Assembly (NCBI GenBank): GCA_024404095.1 | Contig: JAKSQO010000019.1 | Location: forward strand, 1 to 51,646 | Direction of reading: 5' to 3' | Source: Clostridia bacterium | GTDB taxonomy: Bacteria > Bacillota > Clostridia > Oscillospirales > Acutalibacteraceae | DNA: 51,646 nucleotides | Part shown: positions 24,745 through 34,231 of the stretch, one piece after another | Layout of the letters: each line of letters opens with the position of its first letter | How positions within the stretch are numbered: the stretch's first letter is position 1 | Program-made: the position numbers and the translations under genes | The notes under the pieces: model-generated | The model's input: the letters and a program-made list of their open reading frames with translations, nothing else | Told to the model about the DNA's origin: nothing | Database searches by the model: none

Positions 24745-25440
24745 ATGGGTAAAATTGTAGCAATCGGCGGCGGATTTGGCGGAAAATACGCTGATTTTCT
24801 TGTGCGACATATACTGTCACTCAGCGAAAAGGAAAAACCGAATTTCCTTGAAATTCCGACAACCTGCTATGACAGGTTTGATACATCTTTCTATTCACGT
24901 TTCTTTAACTGGGGATGTGAGGTTGACGCACTTTTTCTGACACACGATTACACAACGGAAGAAATTATTGCCGAGAAAATCCGCAAGGCTGATGTTATTC
25001 ACGTTCCGGGCGGCAATCTCCGTTTTGTTTCCGAGGTGTGGAAAAAGACACACGCTGATAAATATTTAAAGGAAGCATTTGAGCAGGGCAAGGTTCTTTT
25101 CGGCGAGTCCTCAGGTTCAATGTGCTGGTTTGACAAGGGCTATGACGATTGCGGCCCCGAAAATGAATTTATGTTTGTTGACTGTCTCGGACTGATTCCG
25201 TACTGCAACTGTCCTCATTACGATTCAGAGGGCTGGCAGAGCTTCAATAATGCAGTTGATAAACAGCCGCTTTCTGCTATTGCGTGCGAAAATGATGCCG
25301 CAATCTGCTTTGTTGACGATAAAAGATATCTTCTTAAATCACCCGAAAGAGTGGATGCAAGATGCTGGTTTTTTGATGCGGAGGACGGCTACAAGAGATA
25401 TGACCTTGACGCACACCCCGAGATACTCGCGGCTCTTTAA
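24745..25440 (+). CDS. peptidase E-like (family S51) hydrolase
   Basis: I place the start at the ATG at 24745, behind AAAGGA (24728-24733); the ATG at 24733 lacks room for a site. The 231-residue protein has IAIGGG at the start, HVPGGN, and GESSGSMCW with the nucleophile serine near 122. S51 enzymes include aspartyl dipeptidase and cyanophycinase. Its presence in a glycan operon suggests work on glycopeptide leftovers such as Asn-linked sugars or Asp-X dipeptides; that is inference. Confidence 0.78.
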   Translation: MGKIVAIGGGFGGKYADFLVRHILSLSEKEKPNFLEIPTTCYDRFDTSFYSRFFNWGCEVDALFLTHDYTTEEIIAEKIRKADVIHVPGGNLRFVSEVWKKTHADKYLKEAFEQGKVLFGESSGSMCWFDKGYDDCGPENEFMFVDCLGLIPYCNCPHYDSEGWQSFNNAVDKQPLSAIACENDAAICFVDDKRYLLKSPERVDARCWFFDAEDGYKRYDLDAHPEILAAL

Positions 25441-25449
25441 GAGGTTGTT

Positions 25450-26382
25450 ATGGAGAAGAAATTTTTACTCGGAATTGATATCGGCGGAACAAAGTGTGCC
25501 GTAATTCTCGGACACGCAGGCGAAGCCGATGAAAAAATTATCGAGCGTGCCGCGTTTCCGACACTTGTTGAGCGTGGCTGGCAGACAGTTATTGACGAGA
25601 TTATTCTCACAGCTGATAATCTGCTTAAAAATAACGGTGTCAGCACGGATGAGATAAAGGGTATCGGTATTTCCTGCGGAGGTCCGCTTGATTCTGAAAA
25701 GGGCGTAATAATGTGTCCGCCCAATCTGCCCGACTGGGATAATGTGCCGATAGTTGAGATGTTCAAAAAGCACTTCGGTGTAAAAACCAACTTGCAGAAC
25801 GATGCCAATGCGTGCGCTGTTGCCGAATGGAAATACGGCGCAGGCAGAGGAACACGCAACTGCATTTTTCTGACATTCGGCACAGGAATGGGTGCAGGTC
25901 TGATTCTTGACGGCAGACTTTACTCGGGCACTAACGATATGGCGGGAGAGGTCGGTCATATAAGGCTTGCTGATAACGGACCTGTCGGATACGGCAAGGC
26001 AGGCTCTTTTGAAGGCTTCTGTTCAGGCGGCGGTATTGCAAGGCTTGCCGATTTTATGGCTAATACCGAGAAAAATATGAGCGCGAAAGACCTTGCGGAG
26101 CAGATGAAAAACGGAGATGATTTTTCACTTTCTGTTTATCAAAAATGTGCCGAAAAGCTCGGAATGGGACTGTCTGTGCTTATTGATATTCTCAATCCCG
26201 AGGTTATTGTGATTGGCAGTATCTATGCACGGAACAGAGATTTCTTCGATAAAAATATTATGCCTGTTATCAGAGCTGAGGCTCTTGAAAATTCGGCGGC
26301 GGTGTGCAGAATTCTGCCTGCCGAGCTCGGTGAACAGATAGGCGATTTTGCGGCACTCGGACTTGCCGAAATGGAGGATTGA
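25450..26382 (+). CDS. ROK-family sugar kinase
   Basis: GAGG precedes ATG at 25450. The 310 residues have the ATP loop LGIDIGGTKCAV, the catalytic aspartate in NDANACAVAE (about D118), TFGTGMGAG and EVGH. The usual zinc motif CxCGxxGCxE is missing; GKAGSFEGFCSGGG stands in its place, so only one of the cysteines remains. ROK kinases phosphorylate glucose, N-acetylmannosamine, fructose or similar sugars. In the cytoplasm it would trap the sugar freed by the neighbouring hydrolases. Confidence 0.85.
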   Translation: MEKKFLLGIDIGGTKCAVILGHAGEADEKIIERAAFPTLVERGWQTVIDEIILTADNLLKNNGVSTDEIKGIGISCGGPLDSEKGVIMCPPNLPDWDNVPIVEMFKKHFGVKTNLQNDANACAVAEWKYGAGRGTRNCIFLTFGTGMGAGLILDGRLYSGTNDMAGEVGHIRLADNGPVGYGKAGSFEGFCSGGGIARLADFMANTEKNMSAKDLAEQMKNGDDFSLSVYQKCAEKLGMGLSVLIDILNPEVIVIGSIYARNRDFFDKNIMPVIRAEALENSAAVCRILPAELGEQIGDFAALGLAEMED

Positions 26383-26385
26383 CAT

Positions 26386-27012
26386 ATGAAAATAATTGAT
26401 ACTCTTTTTGAAAGCTATCCTGCTATTGCGGATTGCAGAGCGGACGTTGAAGCCGCCTGCAATATGATTGTTGATTGCTATAATAACAAGGGCAAGGTGC
26501 TTGTCTGCGGTAACGGCGGTTCTGCCGCTGACAGCGAGCATATTGTCGGTGAGCTGATGAAGGGCTTCAATCTGAAAAGACCCATGCCCGAATGTCTGAA
26601 AGCAAAATTTGACGGCTTTGAAAACGGCAGACATATTGCCGACACGCTTCAGATGCCTCTGCGTGCAATTTCACTTGTCAGCCATACGGGTCTGATGACA
26701 GCGTTCAGCAACGATTGTGACGCTGACCTTATCTTTGCACAGCAGGTTCTCGGCTTCGGCGATGAGGGTGATGTGCTGATTGCGCTTTCAACCTCGGGTA
26801 ATTCTAAAAATGTTGTATATGCCGCTGAAACCGCAAAGGTACTCGGGCTTAAGGTTCTCTCAATTACAGGCGGAAAGGACAGCAAGCTGTCTGCGCTTTC
26901 CGATGTAACAATCAAGCTCCCGAAGTTTACTCCGTTCGAGGTGCAGGAGCTGACGCTTCCTGTTTATCACGCACTTTGCGCGGCGGTTGAAGATAAATTC
27001 TTTGAGGAATAA
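26386..27012 (+). CDS. SIS-domain sugar-phosphate isomerase, GmhA-like
   Basis: The gene starts 3 bp behind the kinase with GGAGG in the kinase's own end. VCGNGGSAADSEHIVGEL (about 41-58) and a late YHALCAAVE match the sedoheptulose-7-phosphate isomerase group (GmhA), and STSGNSKN is the phosphate-binding loop. GmhA makes D-glycero-D-manno-heptose 7-phosphate; relatives handle other sugar phosphates. Paired with a ROK kinase it probably isomerises the kinase's product, but the sugar is unknown. Confidence 0.8.
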   Translation: MKIIDTLFESYPAIADCRADVEAACNMIVDCYNNKGKVLVCGNGGSAADSEHIVGELMKGFNLKRPMPECLKAKFDGFENGRHIADTLQMPLRAISLVSHTGLMTAFSNDCDADLIFAQQVLGFGDEGDVLIALSTSGNSKNVVYAAETAKVLGLKVLSITGGKDSKLSALSDVTIKLPKFTPFEVQELTLPVYHALCAAVEDKFFEE

Positions 27013-27014
27013 AA

Positions 27015-27770
27015 ATGGAACATTCATATAAAAATTTTCGTGATTTGGGCGGACTTCGTTGTGCCGACGGCAGTCGGATAAAGCACGGAATGATTTTTCG
27101 CTCGCCCGTACTTAATACAGAAAATAAATCGGATATTGACTTTCTTGAAAGTCTGAATCTTGATTGCATTATTGATTTCAGAAGTTCGGAGGAAATTAAG
27201 GAAAGACCTGACCCGACTCTGAAAAACTGTGAATATATACACGTGCCTGCTTTTGACGGCAGAAGGTATAAATACATTGTTGTCACAAAAACGGGAAAGC
27301 TCAGATGCATTACTCTCAGAGGTAAGCGCATCGGAAATTTGAAGCAGAATAAGCTTGATTCGTATATGGAAATGCCGTTCAGTCATGCCTATAACAGAAT
27401 TTTTGAAGCAATGGACGAGGGCAAAAGGTTCGATTTTCATTGCACCGAGGGCAAGGACAGAACAGGTATAGCCGCTTTTCTTATCGAGCTTGCACTCGGC
27501 AGGGATGAGACTGAAATCAGAAAAGAATACCTGCTTTCAAACGAGTATCGTCCCAACAAGGACAGGTCGTGGCTTAAGTACATAGGAGTGCCGAAATCGC
27601 TGATTGCCGACATTGCCTTCTGTGAATCAACGCATGATGAACTGCTCGATTTGTCAGAAAAAATGATACTTGAAAAATATAACAGCTTTGACGAATATCT
27701 TGAAAAAGAATTCGGGGTTACAGAGGAGCGCCGGAATAAGTGGCGTGAAATTTATCTTGAAAAGGAATGA
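27015..27770 (+). CDS. tyrosine/serine-type protein phosphatase-like enzyme (CX5R family)
   Basis: ATG at 27015 follows GAGGAA. The 251 residues start YKNFRDLGG (the NFRDLGG motif of the bacterial family) and contain the P-loop HCTEGKDRTG with C143 and R149. Members act on phosphotyrosine, phosphoinositides or small phosphates. In a sugar operon it may dephosphorylate a sugar or polyol phosphate rather than a protein. The ATG of the next frame overlaps its stop. Confidence 0.82.
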   Translation: MEHSYKNFRDLGGLRCADGSRIKHGMIFRSPVLNTENKSDIDFLESLNLDCIIDFRSSEEIKERPDPTLKNCEYIHVPAFDGRRYKYIVVTKTGKLRCITLRGKRIGNLKQNKLDSYMEMPFSHAYNRIFEAMDEGKRFDFHCTEGKDRTGIAAFLIELALGRDETEIRKEYLLSNEYRPNKDRSWLKYIGVPKSLIADIAFCESTHDELLDLSEKMILEKYNSFDEYLEKEFGVTEERRNKWREIYLEKE

Positions 27771-27775
27771 GTTCT

Positions 27776-28498
27776 ATGCTGTGGAACGGCTTTGAGTGCG
27801 TGGAGTTTGAGTTTGAAGAGTATCCTGCTCAGGTGATTTTACCGAAAATAAAAAAGGAAAAAGCAAATCTGCTTGTAAAAACAGAGTATTTCGGAGCTTT
27901 TCCCGAAACAGAAATCGCTCTGCTCGAACGGGGATACTATCTGTGCTTTATTGAGAATGATAACCGCTGGGGAACGGATGCCGACCTTGACCGCAAGGCA
28001 AGATTTATTAAGTTTGTTGCGGAGAAATACAATCTCTCTCAGAAATGTATTCCTGTCGGTATGAGCTGTGGCGGTCTGATTGCAGTTAAGCTTGCGGCTG
28101 AATATCCCGAGCTGATTTCCTGCCTCTACATTGACGCACCTGTTATCAATTATATGAGCTGTCCGTGCGGCTTCGGCAGGGGTAACAGCCTTGGCGCAGA
28201 TAATACGGAGATTCTGAACGCACTCGGACTTGAAACTATTGGCGAGCTTATGGCTTACCGTGATATGCCGCTCGACAGACTTCCGAGCCTTATCGAAAAC
28301 CGCATACCTGTTATTATGGTTGCGGGCGACAGCGATATGACTGTGCCGTATGACGAAAACGGACTTTTCCTTGAAAGAGCATACAGAAAAACCGATATCG
28401 ACTTTGCGGTTTATATCAAGGCAGGCTGCGACCACCATCCGCACGGTCTTGAAAATCCTGAACCTGTAATTGATTTTATTGAAAAGCACTCATTCTGA
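27776..28498 (+). CDS. alpha/beta hydrolase
   Basis: ATG at 27776 is chosen because AAAAGGA sits 9 bp before it; an overlapping ATG at 27767 has no site. The 240 residues have nucleophile elbow VGMSCGGL, an acid in GDSDMTVPY and a histidine in CDHHPHGLENP. The likely job is an esterase or acyl hydrolase on decorated sugars, as with acetyl or feruloyl esterases; the substrate is not visible. No signal peptide. Confidence 0.75.
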   Translation: MLWNGFECVEFEFEEYPAQVILPKIKKEKANLLVKTEYFGAFPETEIALLERGYYLCFIENDNRWGTDADLDRKARFIKFVAEKYNLSQKCIPVGMSCGGLIAVKLAAEYPELISCLYIDAPVINYMSCPCGFGRGNSLGADNTEILNALGLETIGELMAYRDMPLDRLPSLIENRIPVIMVAGDSDMTVPYDENGLFLERAYRKTDIDFAVYIKAGCDHHPHGLENPEPVIDFIEKHSF

Positions 28499-28509
28499 GA
28501 GGTGAGATT

Positions 28510-30366
28510 ATGTTTGTGAAGATAGCTGCATTTTTTGCCGCATTTGTAATGCTGTTTGTCAACTTGTTCTCGGTTCAGCCGACGAAAATCGAAAGCGGAG
28601 ATGTCCTTATTGAGAAACAGCCCGAAGAAAATGTTCTGCGTACATATGACGAGCTGAACGGTGCTGCAGGCTCAAAATTTTACATCGAGCGACCATCTGA
28701 CAAGCTCAATGTTGTCAATGCATCCGACTTCGGAATGAACGCTGATTCTGACGATAATTATGAGGCTTTGAAATCGGCTCTTGCTTACTGCAAGGCTAAC
28801 AGCGGAACGTGTCTGAAAATTGAAAGCGGAATTTATAAGGTTAATAACAGACAGACCTTCAGCCTTAACGGCTTTAAGGATGTTCTGATTGACGGCTCGG
28901 GTGCTGTACTTGTTTTTTCAAATGTTGTCAGCGGCTTCAGCATTTCCGACAGCGACTGCGTTGAATTCAGAAATATTAAATTCGATTGGGACTGGGATAA
29001 GCGTCCGCTCTCAGATATTGTTACGGTAAAAAACGCGGACAGCAAGCATAACGAGCTTGATTTTGTTTTCCGTGACAGAGAAGCGGACGAGAACACAATT
29101 TTTTCCGCAATAACTCAATGTGACCCCGAAACATTTACATACGGCGCAATGAACAGTGCAAAGGAGAACTATATCTATCAGCACCCCGAATGTATAGAGT
29201 CGGTAACAAAAACTGATAAAAATGTTCTTCACGTAAAGCACGACGGCTCATTTTCAAAGTTCAAGAACGGCGAAACATACATTTTGAGACACTATGTTTA
29301 TGATGTGAGCTTTATGCTTCTCAGCGCAAGCCAAAACGTAACCTTTGACGGTGTTTCTGTTTACGGCTATCCGGGTTCGGGCTTTGTTGTCAACAACAAG
29401 ACTTCACATTTTCAGATTATTAACAGCTTTATCGGAGCAAATCCCGAATTTGCCGAGACCCGTCACACGTCACTCGGCGCAGATGCAATTCACATTGTCA
29501 ACACAAACGGATGCTTTAATATTTCAGGCAACGACATCAGCGGACAGGGTGACGATGCGCTGAATGTCCATGACGGACTTGGCTGTGTCGAAGAGGTCAG
29601 CGGCAATCAGATTAAGCTGACCGCAAGCGCAATGTTTATCAATGTCGGTGATACATTAGGCTTCCGTGATGATAAATTCAATGCGACAGATTTTACCGCA
29701 GTAGTAACTGAGGTCAAACAGCTCAGCTATGATTCATATGTGCTTACCTTTGACAAAAGTTTTGAGGAAATTATTGATAAAAACTATATCGCATACAATA
29801 CCGCTTATGACAGCGGAAATTATATTGTAAGCAACAATTATATCCACGAAAACCGTGCAAGAGGTCTGCTCCTTCAATCGTCGGACGGCATTTGTGAAAA
29901 CAACCGCTTCTATAAAACAGAAATGCAGGCGATTAAGGTTGTTATGGATATCAGCCGCGGCTTGTGGTACGAGGGCAAGGGCGTTGACCGCCTTGTTATA
30001 AGAAACAACAGCTTCGAAATGTGCGATTATATCGGACTTGGTGAGGTTATAACAATCGGCACAAACCTTGACGGCAAAACCGCTGAATCACAGCCGTTTA
30101 CAAATATTGAAATAACTCAGAATACATTTAAAGATTTTTCAAAATATGCAATCAATGCGAACAATGTCAACGGACTTGTGTTCGCTGAAAATACTGTTGA
30201 AGCAGGTAAAGAATTCCCACGCAAAAACGGCAGGGGAAAGGCATACTTCGGCAGATACTGTTCAAACGTCACATTTGAAAATAACAGCTGGTCACCGAAA
30301 TATAAACAGACGGCGAAGGCTGAAACATTGGAAATGTGGGCAAGAATAAATTCACAATCACTTTAA
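28510..30366 (+). CDS. exported right-handed beta-helix glycosidase, GH110-like
   Basis: The N-terminus (KIAAFFAAFVMLFVNLF) is a signal or anchor sequence. The 618-residue protein has a beta-helix pattern from about 60, with LIDGSGAVLVF, then DAIHIVNTNG and GQGDDALNVHDG near 347. The last block matches the DDxxNVHG region of family GH110, exo-alpha-galactosidases that act on blood-group-B-type glycans. The second beta-helix protein of the window (43022-44650) has the same region more clearly. It probably acts outside the cell on host mucin-type galactose. Family placement is from motif style, so GH110 versus a related lyase fold is not certain. Confidence 0.68.
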   Translation: MFVKIAAFFAAFVMLFVNLFSVQPTKIESGDVLIEKQPEENVLRTYDELNGAAGSKFYIERPSDKLNVVNASDFGMNADSDDNYEALKSALAYCKANSGTCLKIESGIYKVNNRQTFSLNGFKDVLIDGSGAVLVFSNVVSGFSISDSDCVEFRNIKFDWDWDKRPLSDIVTVKNADSKHNELDFVFRDREADENTIFSAITQCDPETFTYGAMNSAKENYIYQHPECIESVTKTDKNVLHVKHDGSFSKFKNGETYILRHYVYDVSFMLLSASQNVTFDGVSVYGYPGSGFVVNNKTSHFQIINSFIGANPEFAETRHTSLGADAIHIVNTNGCFNISGNDISGQGDDALNVHDGLGCVEEVSGNQIKLTASAMFINVGDTLGFRDDKFNATDFTAVVTEVKQLSYDSYVLTFDKSFEEIIDKNYIAYNTAYDSGNYIVSNNYIHENRARGLLLQSSDGICENNRFYKTEMQAIKVVMDISRGLWYEGKGVDRLVIRNNSFEMCDYIGLGEVITIGTNLDGKTAESQPFTNIEITQNTFKDFSKYAINANNVNGLVFAENTVEAGKEFPRKNGRGKAYFGRYCSNVTFENNSWSPKYKQTAKAETLEMWARINSQSL

Positions 30367-30379
30367 GAGGGGTGTAAAA

Positions 30380-31420
30380 ATGAAAAAGGTTCTTCTTCCC
30401 GAAAAGGGCGAAAACGTAAATTATTACAGAGCGAATCTGCATTGTCATTCGACAATTTCCGACGGCAGTAAAACTCCCGAACAGCTCAAGGCTGACTACA
30501 AGGCTCACGGTTACAGTATTCTTTCGATTACTGATCACGAAGCTTTTATTACTCACAATGATATGACTGATGACAACTTCCTTATGCTTAACGGCTACGA
30601 GCTTGGCGTCGACAGCGACGACGGAAGAGTGTGTCATATCTGCCTTGTATCGCTTGATAAGGATAATGACACGCAGGTCTGCTATCACCGTTCGGAATAT
30701 ATCGGCGGCAATCCTGCAAAGCACAGGAGTGAAATTCATTTTGATGAAACCAAACCTGACTTTGTTCGTGAATACACACCTGAATGTATCAATGAAATGA
30801 TAAAAACAGGTGTTGAAAACAACTTTTTTGTAACATACAACCACCCTGTCTGGAGTCTTGAAAGCTATCCCGATTATATGCAGTTTGAGGGTATGCACGC
30901 AATGGAAATTATGAACTATGCTTCAATTGTTGCAGGCTGGGACGATGATAACGGACATTGCTACGAGGATATGCTCCGCGGAGGAAAGAGACTTTTCTGC
31001 ATCGGTGCTGACGATAACCACAATCGTGTTCCCGACACGAACCCGAAGTGCGGTTCTTACGGCGGATATATTATGATTGCCGCACCGTCACTTACCTATG
31101 AGGACGTTGCAAAGGCATTGAAAAACGGCGATTTCTATGCGGCATACGGTGACTATGTGCGCAATGCTCCCGAGATTTATTCGCTCGAATATGAGGACGG
31201 AGTTGTAAGAATAAAAACAAGTGATGCTCGACTTATCTCCTATATGCCCGACAACAGAGCCAATAAATGCGTTAACGCACCTGTCGGCGAAGCTGTAAAT
31301 GAGGCTGAGTTCAAGGTGCATGAAAAGACAAATTGGTTCAGAATTGTTGTCACCGATGACCTCGGATATAAGGCATACACAAACGCATATTTCATAGACG
31401 AATTAGAAGCGGAGGACTGA
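30380..31420 (+). CDS. cytoplasmic PHP-domain phosphoesterase
   Basis: GAGGGG precedes ATG at 30380. The 346 residues open directly with the PHP motifs NLHCHSTISDG (H21, H23, D28) and ITDHE (D52, H53), and continue with TYNHPVW and GADDNHN. There is no signal peptide, unlike the secreted PHP protein at 21317-22852. The small C-terminal beta domain is similar in the two. The enzyme presumably cleaves a phosphoester of an imported sugar or a cyclic phosphodiester. Confidence 0.82.
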   Translation: MKKVLLPEKGENVNYYRANLHCHSTISDGSKTPEQLKADYKAHGYSILSITDHEAFITHNDMTDDNFLMLNGYELGVDSDDGRVCHICLVSLDKDNDTQVCYHRSEYIGGNPAKHRSEIHFDETKPDFVREYTPECINEMIKTGVENNFFVTYNHPVWSLESYPDYMQFEGMHAMEIMNYASIVAGWDDDNGHCYEDMLRGGKRLFCIGADDNHNRVPDTNPKCGSYGGYIMIAAPSLTYEDVAKALKNGDFYAAYGDYVRNAPEIYSLEYEDGVVRIKTSDARLISYMPDNRANKCVNAPVGEAVNEAEFKVHEKTNWFRIVVTDDLGYKAYTNAYFIDELEAED

Positions 31421-31421
31421 A

Positions 31422-32111
31422 ATGGAAGAAATTGAACTTGAACTTTATCTTGTACGTCACGGTGAATCAATGTCAAATATCGGTGCGGACGGTGAGCTTT
31501 CATACGAACTGAAATCGGATTCACCTCTTTCGCCTAAGGGTGAAAGACAGGCGGAGCTTCTCGGAGAATATTTTTCTGAATATTCGCTTGATTATCTGAT
31601 GTCGAGCGGTCTGCGCCGTGCGCTGCAGACGGCATATCAGGTCGGAATACATCAGCCCGAGAACGGTGCAAGAAAGGTAGAGGTGCATAGGATTTTTACC
31701 GAGCGCAACACCGAATGCAGAAGCAGAAGCATTGAGGAAATTCAGCAGGAGCTTCCGATAATGATACCTGCCCTCGGAACAAAGCCCGAGGACGGTACAG
31801 TTCATCAGGGAGGGGACGATACCGACGAGATGACATTTGCAAGAGCCCAGGAGGCGGTGAAGTATCTCAGAGAGCGTTTTCATAACGGTGAAAAGGTTAT
31901 GGTTGTTGCCCATGCTGCGTTGATAACAGATATGTATCTTGATATGCTCGGACTTGACAGGATACAGAAGTTCGATCCCTCGTTCTATAACACAGGCATA
32001 ACAAAGATTGTGTTCTTCAGAGAGGGTACGGCTCCGTATGCGGACATCTATCAGGTGTATCACAATGCGGTTCCTCATCTCTATGCCGAAATGCCTGAAT
32101 TCAGATTCTGA
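31422..32111 (+). CDS. histidine-phosphatase (phosphoglycerate-mutase fold) enzyme
   Basis: The gene starts 1 bp after the previous stop, with GGAGG. The 229 residues have LVRHGESMSN (catalytic H13) and VVAHAALITDM with the second histidine. Likely a broad sugar-phosphate or alcohol-phosphate phosphatase. It is the second phosphatase gene of the operon. Confidence 0.85.
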   Translation: MEEIELELYLVRHGESMSNIGADGELSYELKSDSPLSPKGERQAELLGEYFSEYSLDYLMSSGLRRALQTAYQVGIHQPENGARKVEVHRIFTERNTECRSRSIEEIQQELPIMIPALGTKPEDGTVHQGGDDTDEMTFARAQEAVKYLRERFHNGEKVMVVAHAALITDMYLDMLGLDRIQKFDPSFYNTGITKIVFFREGTAPYADIYQVYHNAVPHLYAEMPEFRF

Positions 32112-32123
32112 ACAGGTGATACT

Positions 32124-33185
32124 ATGGCAAAAATAAGTGAAATTGATAAAAATTTTGCTGTTGTCAGCAAGATTGAAAAGGAAAATATATCGTGGCTGAG
32201 TTCGCACTCGGATTGTTTTACGGTTAAAGGTGTATTCTTTGACGGCTACTGTTACAGACGTATGCCGGGAGAAATTGCCGAAAAGGTAAGCAGTGGTGTA
32301 GCTTATCTTAACAACCATACATCGGGAGGCAGAATACTGTTTGAGACAGATTCTCCCTATGTCGCGCTTTCAACAAAAGGGCTGACTGACAATATGCCGC
32401 ATATGCCGTTTACAGGCTCAAAGGGATTTGACCTTTATCTTTTTGAAAACGGAGAGTTTGTTTATTACCGGACATTCACTCCGACGTGTGAAAAAACAGC
32501 GGACTTTGAAAACATAGTGGAATTTGGAGACAGCCGTAAGAGAAAAATTATGATTCATTTTCCGCTTTACGGTGGTGTCAGCGAGCTGAATCTCGGATTT
32601 GACAGCGATTCATCTGTTGAGCCTTTTAACCCGTATAAAGAGGGCGAGCTGTTTGTTTATTACGGTTCGTCAATCACACAGGGCGGATGTGCTTCACGTC
32701 CCGGAAATAATTTCCCTGCGATTGTCTCAAGAAAAACCATGTCGGATTTTCTGTGCCTCGGTTTTTCGGGTAATGCACACGGCGAGGATGAGATGATTGA
32801 GTATATCGCAAATCTGCCAATGTCGGTGTTTGTTATGGACTATGACCACAACGATATGGGCGAGCCTGAAAAGCTCGCTGTCAGACATCCGAAGCTTTAC
32901 AACGCAGTCAGAGCAAAACACCCCGATATTCCGATAATCATTATGAGCGCTCCGTGGTCAAAGGAACTTGAAGCAATGAAGAAAATCAGCCGCAAGGTGG
33001 TTTTTAATACATATGAAAACGCAAAGAAAAACGGCGATAATGTTTACTTTGCGGACGGAATGAACTTTTTCAGCGGTGAGTATGCCGACTGTGCAACGGT
33101 TGACGGTTGTCATCCTAATGATTACGGCTTTGTCAGAATGGCAGAGGCTGTGCTGAAAGTGATAAATGAAAACAATCTTATATAA
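32124..33185 (+). CDS. SGNH/GDSL hydrolase with N-terminal beta domain (second copy)
   Basis: AGGTGA precedes ATG at 32124. The 353 residues have a beta domain (1-170), then YYGSSITQGG with serine near 183, FSGNAHGEDEM, and DGCHPNDYG providing Asp and His. It differs from the first SGNH protein of this operon (GSSITQ against GDSITQ, HPND against HPNN), so the pair are distant relatives, probably esterases with different substrates. It is the last gene of the operon. Confidence 0.82.
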   Translation: MAKISEIDKNFAVVSKIEKENISWLSSHSDCFTVKGVFFDGYCYRRMPGEIAEKVSSGVAYLNNHTSGGRILFETDSPYVALSTKGLTDNMPHMPFTGSKGFDLYLFENGEFVYYRTFTPTCEKTADFENIVEFGDSRKRKIMIHFPLYGGVSELNLGFDSDSSVEPFNPYKEGELFVYYGSSITQGGCASRPGNNFPAIVSRKTMSDFLCLGFSGNAHGEDEMIEYIANLPMSVFVMDYDHNDMGEPEKLAVRHPKLYNAVRAKHPDIPIIIMSAPWSKELEAMKKISRKVVFNTYENAKKNGDNVYFADGMNFFSGEYADCATVDGCHPNDYGFVRMAEAVLKVINENNLI

Positions 33186-33193
33186 AATGAACA

Positions 33194-33224
33194 AAGGAGA
33201 GGCAACATCAAACTGCCTCTCCTT
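33194..33224 (+). terminator. terminator of the 23.6-33.2 kb operon
   Basis: AAGGAGAGGCA and TGCCTCTCCTT form a perfect 11-bp stem with a 9-base loop. T-rich sequence follows, and the convergent minus-strand operon ends on the other side. Confidence 0.85.
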
Positions 33225-33238
33225 ACTATATTTATTTG

Positions 33239-34213
33239 TTAAAGAACATCTTTATTTGCAACAACAAATGTGTATCTTTCCATGATTGACATTCCGCCAT
33301 GACCGTATGTGCTTCCGCCGTGGTCAGTTGTGATAATGATGAGCCAGTCCTCTGTATCGTATGTCGGACGAGCCTTTATTGTGTTGAGAATCTCAAGACC
33401 TGTTTCCTCAGCCTCATAGAATGCTGCGGGATAAGTTTTATTGTAGGGTGAAAAGCCCTTGTCGTGACCTATGTGATCTGTGTACTCGAAAATTGAGAAG
33501 ATGAAGTCTGAGCAATCATCCTTTTTAAGGTCAGCAAGAACATTTGCCTTTGTGCCGTCATCATCACCTGCACGGAGATAATCAGCGTTGATTCCGTTCT
33601 TTTCAATGTAGTTCTTCTCGGAAATGTATGTTGTGTCATCACCTGAGAAGTGACCGCCCCACGATACATAGAAAGCGGAGCTGTTAATTGTCTTGTTCTC
33701 TACAAGTGAGAGCAAGAGGGTCGGGTATTCATCAGACTTAACAATATCATTATCTGTAACGCCGTGCTTGTCAGCCCATACGCCTGTCAGCATTGTGCAC
33801 CAGCCCGGAGCTGTTGAGGTTGCCTGAGAGTTCCAGTCAGGGAACTTTCTGCCGCCGCAGTATGCGAGGAATGCTTCGCCGCCGTTATCGAGAATTGTAC
33901 CGATTGCGCTCGGATGCTCGCTGTCGATTATCGAAAGCATATCGGCACGGCATCCGTCATAACCGATTACGATAGCCTTTTTAGCTGTCTTCCCCTCGGG
34001 AAGCTCAGACTCAAAGTGATTTTTGAAAATGTTATAGAGGTCTGTCTGCGGAACTGCTTCCTTAAGCGTATTTTCGTAACAGTCAATGTTTTTGATTGTA
34101 CGCTTGTAACGGAGAATTGAGTCAAATCCGTTACCCATAAATATCGCTCCGACAAGATAGCCTACTGAGATTACCAATACTGCAATGCTTCTGAAAAATG
34201 ATAAGATTTTCAT
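33239..34213 (-). CDS. membrane-tethered alkaline-phosphatase-superfamily hydrolase (1)
   Basis: AAGGAG precedes ATG at 34213. The 324 residues begin with one membrane span (about 8-26), then VIGYDGCRAD (metal ligand D86), the nucleophile region ATSTAPGWCTMLTG (near T134), YTDHIGHD and TTDHGG. This is the layout of the nucleotide pyrophosphatase/phosphodiesterase branch. The N-terminal span indicates action outside the membrane. The window has a second, similar enzyme at 45597-46604. It is the last gene of a three-gene minus-strand operon. Confidence 0.8.
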   Translation of the reverse strand: MKILSFFRSIAVLVISVGYLVGAIFMGNGFDSILRYKRTIKNIDCYENTLKEAVPQTDLYNIFKNHFESELPEGKTAKKAIVIGYDGCRADMLSIIDSEHPSAIGTILDNGGEAFLAYCGGRKFPDWNSQATSTAPGWCTMLTGVWADKHGVTDNDIVKSDEYPTLLLSLVENKTINSSAFYVSWGGHFSGDDTTYISEKNYIEKNGINADYLRAGDDDGTKANVLADLKKDDCSDFIFSIFEYTDHIGHDKGFSPYNKTYPAAFYEAEETGLEILNTIKARPTYDTEDWLIIITTDHGGSTYGHGGMSIMERYTFVVANKDVL

Positions 34214-34231
34214 AACTTTTCTCCTTTTAGA

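Noticed and set aside
30269..30898. 209-codon frame antisense to the beta-helix and PHP genes
   Set aside because: It spans the end of one supported gene and the start of another on the other strand.
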